Assembly: GCF_029433105.1 (NCBI RefSeq)
Contig: NZ_JARNTW010000002.1
Location: forward strand, 475,744 to 539,743
Length of the DNA stretch: 64,000 nucleotides
Reading direction: 5' to 3'
Source: Runella sp. MFBS21
GTDB taxonomy: Bacteria > Bacteroidota > Bacteroidia > Cytophagales > Spirosomataceae
In this document: positions 9,549 through 18,290 of the stretch, in pieces
How the letters are laid out: each line of letters opens with the position of its first letter
How positions within the stretch are numbered: position 1 is the stretch's first letter
Notes under the pieces: model-generated
What the model was told of the DNA's origin: nothing
What the model saw: the letters and a program-made list of their open reading frames with translations, nothing else
Database searches by the model: none
Position numbers and translations under genes: made by a program

Positions 9549-9668
9549 TTTTAGAAAAGGGTAGAAGGGGTTGTTTCTTTTTCCAAAATACAAAAGCACT
9601 TCATAAATTCCAAAAGGGAATTCAGCAAGGTTTTGAGTAATACTAATTTAGAAATAGCTACCCAAAAT

Positions 9669-9709
9669 AAATCCCGTTACCCTGAAAATCAAACAGGACA
9701 ACGGGATTT
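9669..9709 (-). terminator. Terminator of the nuo operon
   Basis: A 10-bp perfect stem (AAATCCCGTT / AACGGGATTT) with an inner CCTG/CAGG pairing lies just downstream of the nuoJ stop. On the minus strand it runs into TTATTTTGGG. It marks the end of the nuo transcript after nuoJ and argues that nuoK-N are not co-transcribed here. Confidence 0.65.
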
Positions 9710-9732
9710 GGTAAATGTATGAAAATGAGTGC

Positions 9733-10278
9733 TTAGAAGTGTCTATCTCCTGCCTCACGACGGCCAAGCATGACCGCTCCTACCATGGCGACCAAAAATA
9801 ATATGGAGACCAATTCGAATGGGAGCAGATAGTCACTATATAAAATCTCTCCGAGACTTTCAACCATTCCTATCTGAGAATCAAATGAATAGGGGTTGTA
9901 TGTACCTAGTTGAGCTTTGCGCAAAACAGCCACAAAAATCAAGAACAAAGTACCACCTACTATCATTGCCGCAATTTTGACCAGGTTGGTTTTTGATTCT
10001 TCGTCTTCTTTTTTAAGGTTCAAAAACATGATTACAAACAGGAACAATACCATGATAGCACCAGCGTAAACGATGATATTGACCGCCGCCAAAAACTGGG
10101 CATTGAGCAATATATAATGACCTGAAAGACAAAAAAATGTTGCAATTAGATACAACACACTATGAATAGGGTTTTTGGCAAGTACTACCATTAAACCACA
10201 TAAGATGGTCAAAAATGATAGGGCATAAAAGATACTCGTAGAAGGAGTAAGATTGGCAAATAAATTTGAAAAATTCAT
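9733..10278 (-). CDS. nuoJ: NADH-quinone oxidoreductase subunit J
   Basis: This is the ND6-like membrane subunit of complex I, an inner-membrane protein. It has five hydrophobic segments across about residues 15-170 and the family region IHSVLYLIATFFCLSGHYILLNAQFLAAVNIIVYAGAIMVLFLFVIMFLN (quoted only as a landmark: the key part is VNIIVYAGAIMVLFLF, including the pi-bulge region). The length of 181 aa is normal. It is the last gene of the nuoA-J operon and a terminator follows. The usual next gene, nuoK, is missing. Confidence 0.95.
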   Translation of the reverse strand: MNFSNLFANLTPSTSIFYALSFLTILCGLMVVLAKNPIHSVLYLIATFFCLSGHYILLNAQFLAAVNIIVYAGAIMVLFLFVIMFLNLKKEDEESKTNLVKIAAMIVGGTLFLIFVAVLRKAQLGTYNPYSFDSQIGMVESLGEILYSDYLLPFELVSILFLVAMVGAVMLGRREAGDRHF

Positions 10279-10288
10279 AGAGGTAGTA

Positions 10289-10302
10289 AGTAGCGAGCTA
10301 CT
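10289..10302 (-). other. Small hairpin in nuoI-nuoJ junction
   Basis: AGTAG-cgag-CTACT lies just before nuoJ. It is short and could be chance, but it is one of five nuo junctions carrying an inverted repeat. Confidence 0.3.
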
Positions 10303-10383
10303 GTTATCTGTTAAATGTTATCTGTTGACCATGTGGTAAACATAAGATTTTGCATCACCTGCACTTGTTTCCAAGCCCTCCAT

Positions 10384-10962
10384 TTACAATTGAGTTCTGG
10401 GCTTGGCATCGATACCCTTAATATCTTGCTCACGGGCTTCTTCTTTGGTCCAAGCTTTGCGTAGGTAGCGATTGTTCATGTTTTCGGCCAAAAGGTCTTT
10501 TCCCCAAATCACTTGGTCGCGCTCCGTAAATACGGGAACAAACTCATCGTGACGAAGGTAAATCGCTTGTTTAGGACAGGCTTCTTCGCATAGCCCACAG
10601 AAAATACAACGTAGCATATTGATTTCGTACACTGCGGCGTATTTTTCTTCGCGATAAAGATTCTCTTCTCCTTTTTGACGCTCGGCTGCTACCATCGAAA
10701 TAGCTTCGGCTGGACAAGCCACCGCACACAGACCACAAGCCGTGCAGCGCTCGCGACCTTGGTCATCGCGCTTAAGAACGTGCCGACCCCGAAATACGGG
10801 TCCTAGATTCTTTTTAACTTCAGGATACTGAATCGTTACTTTCTTTTGGAAGAAATGTTTGATGGTAATACCCAAACCTGTCGCGATTGCTGGCAGATAA
10901 ATCCGCTCTGCAAAGGTCATTTGTTTATTACTAACTTGCTTCGAACGATTTGTAAGTTGCAT
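10384..10962 (-). CDS. nuoI: NADH-quinone oxidoreductase subunit I (2x4Fe-4S)
   Basis: This peripheral-arm subunit of complex I carries clusters N6a and N6b, which pass electrons towards NuoB. Two ferredoxin motifs are intact: CTACGLCAVACP and CIFCGLCEEACP. The length of 192 aa is in the family range. I kept ATG 10962 (MQLTNRSKQ); a second in-frame ATG at 10920 (MTFAERIYLP) is possible. It lies between nuoH and nuoJ on the minus strand. Confidence 0.96.
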   Translation of the reverse strand: MQLTNRSKQVSNKQMTFAERIYLPAIATGLGITIKHFFQKKVTIQYPEVKKNLGPVFRGRHVLKRDDQGRERCTACGLCAVACPAEAISMVAAERQKGEENLYREEKYAAVYEINMLRCIFCGLCEEACPKQAIYLRHDEFVPVFTERDQVIWGKDLLAENMNNRYLRKAWTKEEAREQDIKGIDAKPRTQL

Positions 10963-11023
10963 ATTTTTATAGTTTTAGATTGGGACTTGTGAGCCTTCAC
11001 TGGCATCAGAACAAAAACCTAAT

Positions 11024-12127
11024 CTATTTCAGAAAAGACATAACCAAAGGTTTTAAAAACAAGATCGCTCCGCCTGTTAGGACGATGTTGACAATCGCGA
11101 GAGGAATCAATCCTTTCCACCCTAAATTCATCAACTGGTCATAACGGAAACGGGGGAGTGTCCAACGTACCCACATATAGAAAAATACGAAAAACAATGA
11201 CTTGCCAAAAAATACCAAGAATCCAATCAAAGTAGCCACATTGTGACCCGCAATTTCGCCCAATGAGCCAATTAACTGGGCTTGTACCCAATCCATGCCC
11301 GGATAATTATAACCCCCAAAATAAAGGCTAGAAATCATGGCAGAAGATACAAACATGTTGATGTATTCGGCAAAAAGGTAAAAACCTAGCTTCATAGAGC
11401 TATATTCGGTATGATATCCACCAATAAGTTCCGTTTCGCATTCGGGCAAATCGAAAGGAGTACGGTTACATTCGGCAAAAGCACAAGTAATAAAGATAAT
11501 AAAACCGAGTGGTTGATAGAAAATATTCCAGTTACCACCGTGTTGTTGTTCTACAATATGACGAATCGAAAGAGAGCCTGTCATCATCAAAATCGCGATG
11601 ATAGCTAAACCCATAGAGATTTCATAGCTGATGTTTTGGGAAGCAGCACGAATAGCACCCAACAATGAAAACTTATTGTTGGAAGCCCAACCTCCCACCA
11701 TGATTCCATATACTCCTAGTGATACTACTCCAAAAACATACAAAATACCGATGTTGACATCAATAGCCTGTACAGGTACATCCCATACTTTGCCGGGGGC
11801 GGCTTCGTATTTGATGCTATCTCCAAATGGAATCACGGCGCTAGTCATCAGAGCAGTAAGCATCGAAAGACAAGGACCTAAGATAAATAGCCACTTGCTA
11901 GATTGAGCGGGAATAAAATCTTCTTTGAAAAACATTTTGACAGCATCGGCCAATGGTTGGAGCAAACCAAATGGTCCGGCACGATTGGGGCCAATACGGT
12001 CTTGCATAAAAGCCGCCACTTTGCGCTCTCCGTATGTAGAGTACATGGCCACCAAAAGCGTAATACCAAATATTAGCAAGATGATGATGGCCTTGATAAT
12101 GAAAGCTACGTCGATAGTAAATGTCAT
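11024..12127 (-). CDS. nuoH: NADH-quinone oxidoreductase subunit H
   Basis: This is the ND1-like membrane subunit that forms much of the quinone site. The family signatures YGERKVAAFMQDRIGPNRAG and FAECNRTPFDLPE are present, and about eight membrane helices can be seen. I chose ATG 12127 (MTFTIDVAF) because the longer frame from 12229 would translate the 15-bp hairpin and add an atypical 34-residue N-terminus. The resulting 367 aa fit the family. The protein acts in the inner membrane with the other Nuo subunits. Confidence 0.96.
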   Translation of the reverse strand: MTFTIDVAFIIKAIIILLIFGITLLVAMYSTYGERKVAAFMQDRIGPNRAGPFGLLQPLADAVKMFFKEDFIPAQSSKWLFILGPCLSMLTALMTSAVIPFGDSIKYEAAPGKVWDVPVQAIDVNIGILYVFGVVSLGVYGIMVGGWASNNKFSLLGAIRAASQNISYEISMGLAIIAILMMTGSLSIRHIVEQQHGGNWNIFYQPLGFIIFITCAFAECNRTPFDLPECETELIGGYHTEYSSMKLGFYLFAEYINMFVSSAMISSLYFGGYNYPGMDWVQAQLIGSLGEIAGHNVATLIGFLVFFGKSLFFVFFYMWVRWTLPRFRYDQLMNLGWKGLIPLAIVNIVLTGGAILFLKPLVMSFLK

Positions 12128-12143
12128 AGATGTGAGGTCGTTA

Positions 12144-12179
12144 GAAAAAGAATTTGAGTGGATGCTCAAATTCTTTTTC
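12144..12179 (-). other. Perfect 15-bp hairpin between nuoG and nuoH
   Basis: A perfect 15-bp inverted repeat with a 6-nt loop (arms 12144-12158 and 12165-12179) lies in the 61-bp nuoG-nuoH gap. On the transcribed strand the 3' arm ends TTCTTTTTC, so the structure could act as a weak attenuator, an RNase-processing site or an mRNA stabiliser. It falls inside an operon where full termination would not make sense. Confidence 0.7.
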
Positions 12180-12188
12180 AATGATATA

Positions 12189-13298
12189 TCAGTTGTTCTC
12201 AGCCAACGAACGTTGGTTGGCTTTTGCATTGTTTTCTTTGCTTAATTCCCGAATGGTATTGTTGTCGGTCACAAAAGGACGAGAGTCATCAATTTGTTTG
12301 TACTGAGCCGCGGCTACTTTCAATCCAAAATCAGGCTTTTTAAGGTCAGCGCGGTATTTGTTGGCCATAATTACCGAATGACGAGATACCGTGGTAGGTC
12401 CTTCAATGACCCAATCACTGGTTTTTTTACGTTCAAAACGGCAAGTATTGCAAATAAATTCTTTTACTTCTCCCCATTCGTTTTTGCGGGCAGTAACGCG
12501 AATTACTTCGTCACCACGGTACCAAAGTGTCACATTACCACTGCATTTTTCGCAATCACAGTGTGCTTCAACGGGTTTTGTAAACCACACACGATTTTTG
12601 AAACGATAGGTTTTGTCGGTCAAAGCTCCCACAGGGCATACATCTATGACATTGCCCGAGAAGTCATTATCGATTGCTTTTTCGATATAAGTACTGATTT
12701 CGGCATGGTCGCCTCGGTTCAAGACCCCATGAACGCGCTTATTCGTAATTTGGTCAGCCGTAAATACACAACGATAACACAACACACAGCGTGTCATGTG
12801 AAGTTGGATGTATGGACCAATGTCTTGCTTCTCAAATGTACGGCGTTCTTCTTCATAGCGAGTACTGACGCGGCCATGTTCGAAAGCAAAATCTTGCAAG
12901 TGGCACTCACCTGCTTGGTCACAAATAGGACAGTCGAGAGGGTGATTGATAAGCAAAAACTCTACGATTCCACGGCGTGTTTCGAGTACTGCTTCATTGG
13001 TTGTATTTTCGACTACCATACCGTCTTGCACAGTTGTGATACACGATGGCACTAACTTTGGCATGGGGCGAGGGTCTTTGGCAGAGCCTGCTGTCACTTT
13101 GACCAAGCAAGCCCGACATTTTCCACCCGAGCCTTTGAGAGGTTCGTAGTAGCACATAGCAGGCGGAGCGAGATGACTTTTGGTCGCATCGGCTTCGGCG
13201 ATTTTACGCGCTGCTTGCATGATGGTTGTCCCCGGCGGCACTTCGATTTCGATACCGTCAAAAGTAATTTTGAATAACTGGGGTGCGGTATTTTCCAT
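12189..13298 (-). CDS. nuoG: NADH-quinone oxidoreductase subunit G, short form
   Basis: This is the iron-sulfur subunit of the NADH arm. The N-terminal 2Fe-2S ferredoxin domain has cysteines at CYY...GGKCRACLV and further on. Next come the N3-region motif HPLDCPICDQAGECHLQ, the N4 ligands CVLCYRC, and a further Cys cluster CDCEKCSGN. The protein is only 369 aa and stops before the large molybdopterin-oxidoreductase-like domain of E. coli NuoG (about 900 aa). This short form is usual in Bacteroidota, so it is not a truncation. It follows nuoF with a 33-bp gap. Confidence 0.93.
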   Translation of the reverse strand: MENTAPQLFKITFDGIEIEVPPGTTIMQAARKIAEADATKSHLAPPAMCYYEPLKGSGGKCRACLVKVTAGSAKDPRPMPKLVPSCITTVQDGMVVENTTNEAVLETRRGIVEFLLINHPLDCPICDQAGECHLQDFAFEHGRVSTRYEEERRTFEKQDIGPYIQLHMTRCVLCYRCVFTADQITNKRVHGVLNRGDHAEISTYIEKAIDNDFSGNVIDVCPVGALTDKTYRFKNRVWFTKPVEAHCDCEKCSGNVTLWYRGDEVIRVTARKNEWGEVKEFICNTCRFERKKTSDWVIEGPTTVSRHSVIMANKYRADLKKPDFGLKVAAAQYKQIDDSRPFVTDNNTIRELSKENNAKANQRSLAENN

Positions 13299-13331
13299 AT
13301 GTTAGGTCAAGTTCCTTTTTTGATTCTTATA

Positions 13332-14672
13332 TTATACCAACTCCATTGCACCAGGATATACAGCTCCTGGCTTGGTAGCTTCGTGGGGATGTGTCACGTG
13401 CCATTCAAATTCATCACGGAAGTGACGAATCGCCGCAGCTACAGGCCAAGCGGCCGCATCGCCTAGGGGGCAAATGGTATTTCCCTCGATTTTTTTTGCA
13501 ACATCAACAAGTAAGTCAATGTCACGCATATTTCCTTTGCCGTTTTCGATTCTTTCCAAAACTTTGTCCATCCAGCCAGTTCCTTCACGGCAAGGCGAAC
13601 ATTGTCCGCAAGATTCGTGGTGATAAAAACGAGCAAAAGTCCAAGTATTGCGTACAATACAAGTCGTTTCGTCCATCACAATAAAGCCTCCTGACCCTAG
13701 CATGGTGCCGGTGGCAAAACCACCGTCAGAGAGCGATTCATAAGTCATGAGACGTTTGTCTCCGTTTGTTAAATTCAAAATAAGATTAGCTGGCAAGATA
13801 GGTACTGATGATCCACCTGCTACTACAGCTTTGAGATGATGCCCTGGACGAATACCGCCGCACCATTCGTCGGCATAAATAAAATCTTCGACGCTGATAC
13901 CGAGTGGAATTTCATAAACGCCGGGTTTGTTGATGTGACCCGAAGCCGAAATCAACTTTGTACCTGTACTACGTCCAACGCCCAAAGCTGCATAAGCTTC
14001 GCCGCCATTGTTGACAATCCAAGGTGTATTAGAAATAGATTCTACATTGTTTACTACGGTGGGTGACTGGTAGAGCCCTTTTACTGCTGGAAAAGGGGGT
14101 TTGTTGCGTGGGTTGCCGCGTTTTCCCTCAAGAGATTCCAAAAGGGCAGTTTCTTCACCGCAAATGTAGGCACCTCCACCAGGCTGAACTACTAGCTCAA
14201 GATCATAGCCCGAGCCTAATATATTTTTTCCTAAAAAGCCCGCTGCTTTGGCTTCTTCAATGGCTTTTTCTAGGATTTTGACTACATACATCAATTCTCC
14301 CCGTACGTAGATGAAGGATTTGTTGGCTCCTAACGCATAGCTAGAAACAATCATTCCCTCTATCAAAAGGTGGGGAATTTCACGCATCAAATAGTGGTCT
14401 TTAAACGTGCCTGGCTCAGACTCGTCGGCATTGCAGACCAAATAGCGAGGTACTCCCTCGGGTTTTGCCAAAAAACTCCACTTCATACCCATCGGGAATC
14501 CGGCACCACCGCGTCCGCGTACGCCTGATTTCTTGACTTCTTCGACAATTTCTTCAGGAGTCATTTTTTTCAACGCCTTTTCGACAGCGGTATATCCGCC
14601 TTTTTTGCGGTAGACCTCGAAGGTATTGATACCTGGTTCGTTGATATGTTCGGTGAGAATTTTTACTGCCAT
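13332..14672 (-). CDS. nuoF: NADH-quinone oxidoreductase subunit F (NADH/FMN site)
   Basis: This subunit binds NADH and FMN and carries cluster N3. The FMN/NADH glycine-rich motif RGRGGAGFPMGMKW, the second glycine loop GGGAYICGEETAL and the 4Fe-4S ligands CGQCSPCREGTGW with the later NTICPLGDAA are all intact. The length of 446 aa is normal. Its presence shows that this operon encodes a full NADH-oxidising module, not the 11-subunit ferredoxin type. Confidence 0.97.
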   Translation of the reverse strand: MAVKILTEHINEPGINTFEVYRKKGGYTAVEKALKKMTPEEIVEEVKKSGVRGRGGAGFPMGMKWSFLAKPEGVPRYLVCNADESEPGTFKDHYLMREIPHLLIEGMIVSSYALGANKSFIYVRGELMYVVKILEKAIEEAKAAGFLGKNILGSGYDLELVVQPGGGAYICGEETALLESLEGKRGNPRNKPPFPAVKGLYQSPTVVNNVESISNTPWIVNNGGEAYAALGVGRSTGTKLISASGHINKPGVYEIPLGISVEDFIYADEWCGGIRPGHHLKAVVAGGSSVPILPANLILNLTNGDKRLMTYESLSDGGFATGTMLGSGGFIVMDETTCIVRNTWTFARFYHHESCGQCSPCREGTGWMDKVLERIENGKGNMRDIDLLVDVAKKIEGNTICPLGDAAAWPVAAAIRHFRDEFEWHVTHPHEATKPGAVYPGAMELV

Positions 14673-14686
14673 GGTTCAAGTGATAA

Positions 14687-14708
14687 ACCTCAACAATTTC
14701 ATTGAGGT
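14687..14708 (-). other. Hairpin in nuoE-nuoF junction
   Basis: ACCTCAA (14687-14693) and TTGAGGT (14702-14708) form a 7-bp stem with an 8-nt loop in the 54-bp gap. It is one of several intercistronic hairpins of this operon. Confidence 0.4.
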
Positions 14709-14726
14709 AGTTTATTATTCAAGCTC

Positions 14727-15224
14727 TTACTTTGAGAGTTCTTCAATGATTTCGTCCACCTTTTGATTGGTCAGATTCATGTAATACTTTTCACGAATCT
14801 GAAATACCGGCCCCCATCCACAAGCTGCTAGGCATTCTACTTCTTTAAGCGTAAACTTACCGTCAGAGGTGGTTTCGCCCGTATCAATTCCTAACTTTTG
14901 CTTTAAATGCGTGTACACATCTTCTCCACCCATCAAGCAGCAAGGGCCAGTCCGACAGTATTCGATGACGTGATTACCGACCGGTTCCAAATGGAACATG
15001 GTATAGAAAGTAGCTACTTCATATACCTCAATGGGTAATATATTTAGCAATCCCGCTACGTAGTCCATTACTTCCTCACTTACCCAGCCGTATTGTTCTT
15101 GGGCAAGGTGAAGCAGTGGCAAAAGCGCCGATTTTTGTTTGCCTTCAGGATAACGGGCGATGATTTCCTGCGCTTTCGCGAAGCGTTCGGGAGTAAAAGC
15201 TATTTTTTCAGCAATATTTGACAT
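14727..15224 (-). CDS. nuoE: NADH-quinone oxidoreductase subunit E
   Basis: This 2Fe-2S (N1a) thioredoxin-fold subunit partners NuoF. The ligands are visible as CRTGPCCLMGG and CLAACGWGP. The helical N-terminus (PLLHLAQEQYGWVSEEVMDY) is typical. The length of 165 aa is normal. It lies between nuoD and nuoF on the minus strand with gaps of 54-68 bp. Confidence 0.96.
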   Translation of the reverse strand: MSNIAEKIAFTPERFAKAQEIIARYPEGKQKSALLPLLHLAQEQYGWVSEEVMDYVAGLLNILPIEVYEVATFYTMFHLEPVGNHVIEYCRTGPCCLMGGEDVYTHLKQKLGIDTGETTSDGKFTLKEVECLAACGWGPVFQIREKYYMNLTNQKVDEIIEELSK

Positions 15225-15241
15225 ACTATCTTCTAATTGGA

Positions 15242-15262
15242 CATCGACGGTAATCGTCGATG
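15242..15262 (-). other. Hairpin in nuoD-nuoE junction
   Basis: CATCGACG / CGTCGATG form a perfect 8-bp stem with a 5-nt loop in the 68-bp gap. It is GC-richer than the others and probably stable as RNA. Confidence 0.45.
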
Positions 15263-15292
15263 GTAAAATCTAAGTATTGAACTGACCAGCGA

Positions 15293-16525
15293 CTAGGCGT
15301 CTAATTCTCCTGCAATTACATTTAAGCTACTCATCGTAACAATCGCGTCCGAAATGGTGCTACCCACACACATTTCAGGATATGCCTGATAATAGATAAA
15401 GCATGGGCGTCGGAAGTGCAAACGATAAGGAGTACGTCCTCCATCGCTAATGAGGTAGAAACCTAGCTCTCCATTTCCACCTTCTACGGCATGATAAACC
15501 TCTCCAATAGGGGCGTCGATTTCGCCCATTACTATTTTGAAATGGTAAATCAACGCTTCCATATTGCGATATACTTCTTGCTTAGGAGGCAAGTAGAACT
15601 CGGGCGCGTCTGCATAGTAAGGTCCTTCTGGCAAGTTTTTCATGGCTTGCTCGATGATGCGAAGACTTTGCCACATTTCTTCGTTGCGAACCATGAAACG
15701 ATCGTAGGTATCGCCATGTTGACCTACTGGAATATCGAATTCAAAATCCTCATAAGAGGAGTAAGGACTCATAACACGCACATCATAATCAACCCCCGCT
15801 GCTCGTAGGTTAGGACCCGTAAAACCATAACTCATGGCTCTTTCGGCCGAAATGCCCCCCACTCCAATCGTACGATCCATAAAAATACGATTGCGATTAA
15901 AGAGTCTTTCAAATTCTTTGAGTACTGGCGGGAAAGATTTCAAAAATTCATTGATTTTGTTGATAGCCGTGCTGTTGAGATCTCGCTCCATGCCACCTAC
16001 GCGGCCCATGTTAGTAGTAAGACGAGCACCGCATATTTCTTCGTATATTTCATAGATTTCTTCGCGTTTTTCATAAACGTACAAGAATCCTGTGAAAGCC
16101 CCAGTATCTACTCCCAAAATCCCATTGCAGATGATGTGGTCAGCGATACGAGCTAGCTCCATCAAAATAACTCTGATGTACTGAGCACGTTTAGGAACTT
16201 CGATACTCAAAAGTTTTTCGACTGTCATGTGCCACCCAAAATTGTTGATAGGGGAGGAGCAGTAATTCATGCGGTCGGTAAGGGTAGTGATTTGATAAAA
16301 AGGCCGACGTTCGGCTATTTTTTCAAATGCCCGGTGAATATACCCTACAGTTTGCTCACCAGCGACGATTTTTTCGCCATCCATGGTAAGGATGTTCTGA
16401 AAAATACCGTGTGTAGCGGGGTGCGTTGGCCCGAGGTTAAGGGTAGTAAGTTCGTTGACGTACTGTACTTGGTCGCCTTTGGCGAGGTCTGCATTATTTT
16501 GTGGGGCAACTGAGGTTTCTGTCAT
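15293..16525 (-). CDS. nuoD: NADH-quinone oxidoreductase subunit D
   Basis: This 49-kDa subunit forms the quinone-binding pocket with NuoB. Family motifs are present: LNLGPTHPATHG at the N-terminus, GYIHRAFEK, MNYCSSPINN, and the C-terminal RLHFRRPCF. ATG 16525 (MTETSVAPQN) is preferred over 16552. The length of 410 aa is normal. nuoC and nuoD are separate genes here, unlike the fused nuoCD of E. coli. Confidence 0.97.
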   Translation of the reverse strand: MTETSVAPQNNADLAKGDQVQYVNELTTLNLGPTHPATHGIFQNILTMDGEKIVAGEQTVGYIHRAFEKIAERRPFYQITTLTDRMNYCSSPINNFGWHMTVEKLLSIEVPKRAQYIRVILMELARIADHIICNGILGVDTGAFTGFLYVYEKREEIYEIYEEICGARLTTNMGRVGGMERDLNSTAINKINEFLKSFPPVLKEFERLFNRNRIFMDRTIGVGGISAERAMSYGFTGPNLRAAGVDYDVRVMSPYSSYEDFEFDIPVGQHGDTYDRFMVRNEEMWQSLRIIEQAMKNLPEGPYYADAPEFYLPPKQEVYRNMEALIYHFKIVMGEIDAPIGEVYHAVEGGNGELGFYLISDGGRTPYRLHFRRPCFIYYQAYPEMCVGSTISDAIVTMSSLNVIAGELDA

Positions 16526-16553
16526 TTTTATGAAACTTTGGGGTCTGAGCATC

Positions 16554-16577
16554 GAATGTAAATAGCAACATACATTC
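16554..16577 (-). other. Hairpin in nuoC-nuoD junction
   Basis: GAATGTA / TACATTC form a 7-bp stem with a 10-nt loop in the 75-bp gap between nuoC and nuoD. It is AT-rich and weak alone, but it repeats the pattern of other nuo junctions. Confidence 0.35.
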
Positions 16578-16600
16578 TTATCATGCTCAAACGGGATACA

Positions 16601-17164
16601 TTATCTTCCAAACAAAGCATCGATTTTGTCCTGACGAGTAGGATCTTCGAGCGGGTATTCTTTGCGCATGGGGTGATAATCCATTTCCTCCATATTGAGA
16701 ATACGCTTCAAATTGGGATGGCCATCAAAGATGATTCCAAACAAATCAAAGGTCTCTCTTTCCATCCAGTTAGCTGAAGCCCACAACCCTACAGCAGTAG
16801 GAATGTGTACATCCGCGTCAGGAAGGTAGACTTTTATACGGATACGGAAGTTGTTAATGAAGCTATGGGTATGATACACCACGCAAAACTCTTGTCCTAG
16901 GGCATCAGGATAATGAATGGCGGTAATATCTGTTAAAAAATTGATATTGAATTGAGGGTGCGATTTTAGATATTCCAACAAAGGAATAATTTGCTCGCGA
17001 GTAGTGGTGAAAGTAAGCATTCCGAAGGGCTCTTCGAAATCAAATACATCATCACCAAACTTTTTTACAATCTCTTCGGCTACAGATTGGTTCGTTAGCA
17101 TATGGATGAGAGGTGTTGTTGTGATAAACTCAGTAGGAAGCCCCAATAAGTCATTAACAAACAA
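16601..17164 (-). CDS. nuoC: NADH-quinone oxidoreductase subunit C
   Basis: This is the 30-kDa subunit of the connecting fragment. The C-terminal signature ERETFDLFGIIFDGHPNLKR, followed by HPMRKEYPLE, is clear. The length of 187 aa is normal. It starts 13 bp after nuoB, so the two are probably translated together. Confidence 0.96.
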   Translation of the reverse strand: MFVNDLLGLPTEFITTTPLIHMLTNQSVAEEIVKKFGDDVFDFEEPFGMLTFTTTREQIIPLLEYLKSHPQFNINFLTDITAIHYPDALGQEFCVVYHTHSFINNFRIRIKVYLPDADVHIPTAVGLWASANWMERETFDLFGIIFDGHPNLKRILNMEEMDYHPMRKEYPLEDPTRQDKIDALFGR

Positions 17165-17177
17165 CGATTAACGTTCA

Positions 17178-17723
17178 TTATTGGATGTTGTAAGAGGCCA
17201 ACAAGGCTTGGTACTCAGACGAATTGCGACGACGCAACGATTCGTTGTGAGTTAGTTCTCTAACTTGCAAAATACCTTCGAGAATTTGCTCAGGACGGGG
17301 AGGGCAGCCTGGTACATATACATCTACCGGAATCACGCGGTCAATACCTTGAAGTACGCTATAAGTATCAAAGATACCACCACTTGAAGCACAAGCTCCA
17401 ATCGCAATTACCCAGCGAGGTTCGGCCATTTGAAGGTACACTTGCTTCAAAACCGGGGCCATTTTTTTTGCGATAGTACCGGCTACCAAAAGCATATCTG
17501 CTTGGCGGGGAGAAAAACTAGGGCGCTCAGAACCAAAACGCGCCAAGTCATAGCGTGCTGCCATAGTCGACATAAACTCGATTCCGCAGCAAGAGGTGGC
17601 AAAAGGCAAAGGCCACAAGGAATGGCTACGTGCCAAACCTACTACTTTGTCGAATGAAGTGGCAAAAAAGCCAGAGCCTTGGTAGCCGTCTGGAGCTTCT
17701 ACTATTTTTACGTCAGTTGTCAT
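17178..17723 (-). CDS. nuoB: NADH-quinone oxidoreductase subunit B
   Basis: This subunit carries cluster N2, the last iron-sulfur centre before quinone. The tandem cysteines in [12 protein letters not shown], then GACASSGG and [10 protein letters not shown], give the four ligands. The length of 181 aa is normal. It is the second gene of the operon. Confidence 0.97.
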   Translation of the reverse strand: MTTDVKIVEAPDGYQGSGFFATSFDKVVGLARSHSLWPLPFATSCCGIEFMSTMAARYDLARFGSERPSFSPRQADMLLVAGTIAKKMAPVLKQVYLQMAEPRWVIAIGACASSGGIFDTYSVLQGIDRVIPVDVYVPGCPPRPEQILEGILQVRELTHNESLRRRNSSEYQALLASYNIQ

Positions 17724-17771
17724 GATTTCTCTTGGTAAATAATTGTTTTTAGTGGGGAACGTAGCAATGCC

Positions 17772-18140
17772 TTATTTCTCCCACTCCAAAACCCCTTTGC
17801 GAATGATGTAATAAAAGCCTGATAGCAACAAGCCCATAAACACGATCATTTCTACAAATCCAAATACGCCTAGTTTAAGAAAATTGACAGCCCAAGGATA
17901 CATAAAAATAACCTCTACGTCAAAAAGTACAAAAAGAATAGCGACCAAGAAGTATTTGATAGAAATAGGTGTGCGAGCATCACCTTTTACTTCGATACCA
18001 CACTCAAATGGATCGTCTTTTTGTTTACTATTGCGTTTTGGACCAATAGAGTGGGTAACAAGCATCGTGCCCACTATAAAAGCCAATGCCAAGCCAAGTT
18101 GAATAAGAATTGGCAAATAATCGGCGGGTTGATAATTCAT
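17772..18140 (-). CDS. nuoA: NADH-quinone oxidoreductase subunit A
   Basis: This is the small ND3-like membrane subunit, with three predicted helices. The conserved loop DPFECGIEVKGDAR contains the family cysteine that gates the quinone site, and FLVAILFVLFDVEVIF carries the conserved acidic residues. The length of 122 aa is normal. It is the first gene of the operon, with a well-formed promoter upstream. Confidence 0.96.
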   Translation of the reverse strand: MNYQPADYLPILIQLGLALAFIVGTMLVTHSIGPKRNSKQKDDPFECGIEVKGDARTPISIKYFLVAILFVLFDVEVIFMYPWAVNFLKLGVFGFVEMIVFMGLLLSGFYYIIRKGVLEWEK

Positions 18141-18180
18141 TCTGTTAGGAGGTTGGTTGATGTAGATTTACTCTAGTACC

Positions 18181-18212
18181 CAAAATTACTACTGTCACCT
18201 CATCTAACCAAA
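18181..18212 (-). promoter_or_regulatory. Promoter of the nuo operon
   Basis: On the minus strand, TTTG (18212-18209) is followed by a 20-nt spacer and TAATTTTG (18188-18181). This matches the Bacteroidota consensus TTTG-N19-21-TAnnTTTG in both elements and spacing. It lies about 40 nt upstream of the nuoA ATG, so it is the likely start of the nuoA-J transcript. Confidence 0.65.
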
Positions 18213-18258
18213 TGTTTGGCATATGGTTTTGAAATGACTTCGCAAAATTAGCAAGAAA

Positions 18259-18281
18259 GGCTTCTGCACGAAGCAGAAGCC
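18259..18281 (-). terminator. Terminator of the sialate-esterase-like gene
   Basis: A 9-bp stem (GGCTTCTGC / GCAGAAGCC) with a 5-nt TTCGT loop lies just after the stop at 18291 and is followed on the minus strand by TTTCTTGC. It separates this gene from the nuo promoter. Confidence 0.6.
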
Positions 18282-18290
18282 CAAAAAATA

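Noticed and set aside
9549-9732. nuoK between nuoJ and the PLP enzyme gene
   Set aside because: The gap is too short for a 100-codon gene, contains a terminator and shows no ND4L-like frame.
12294-13055. A 253-codon open frame on the plus strand
   Set aside because: It is the antisense shadow of nuoG, whose cysteine motifs are intact on the minus strand.
12189-13298. NuoG as a truncated gene
   Set aside because: The short form ending after the iron-sulfur region is normal in Bacteroidota; no remnant of the molybdopterin domain lies downstream.
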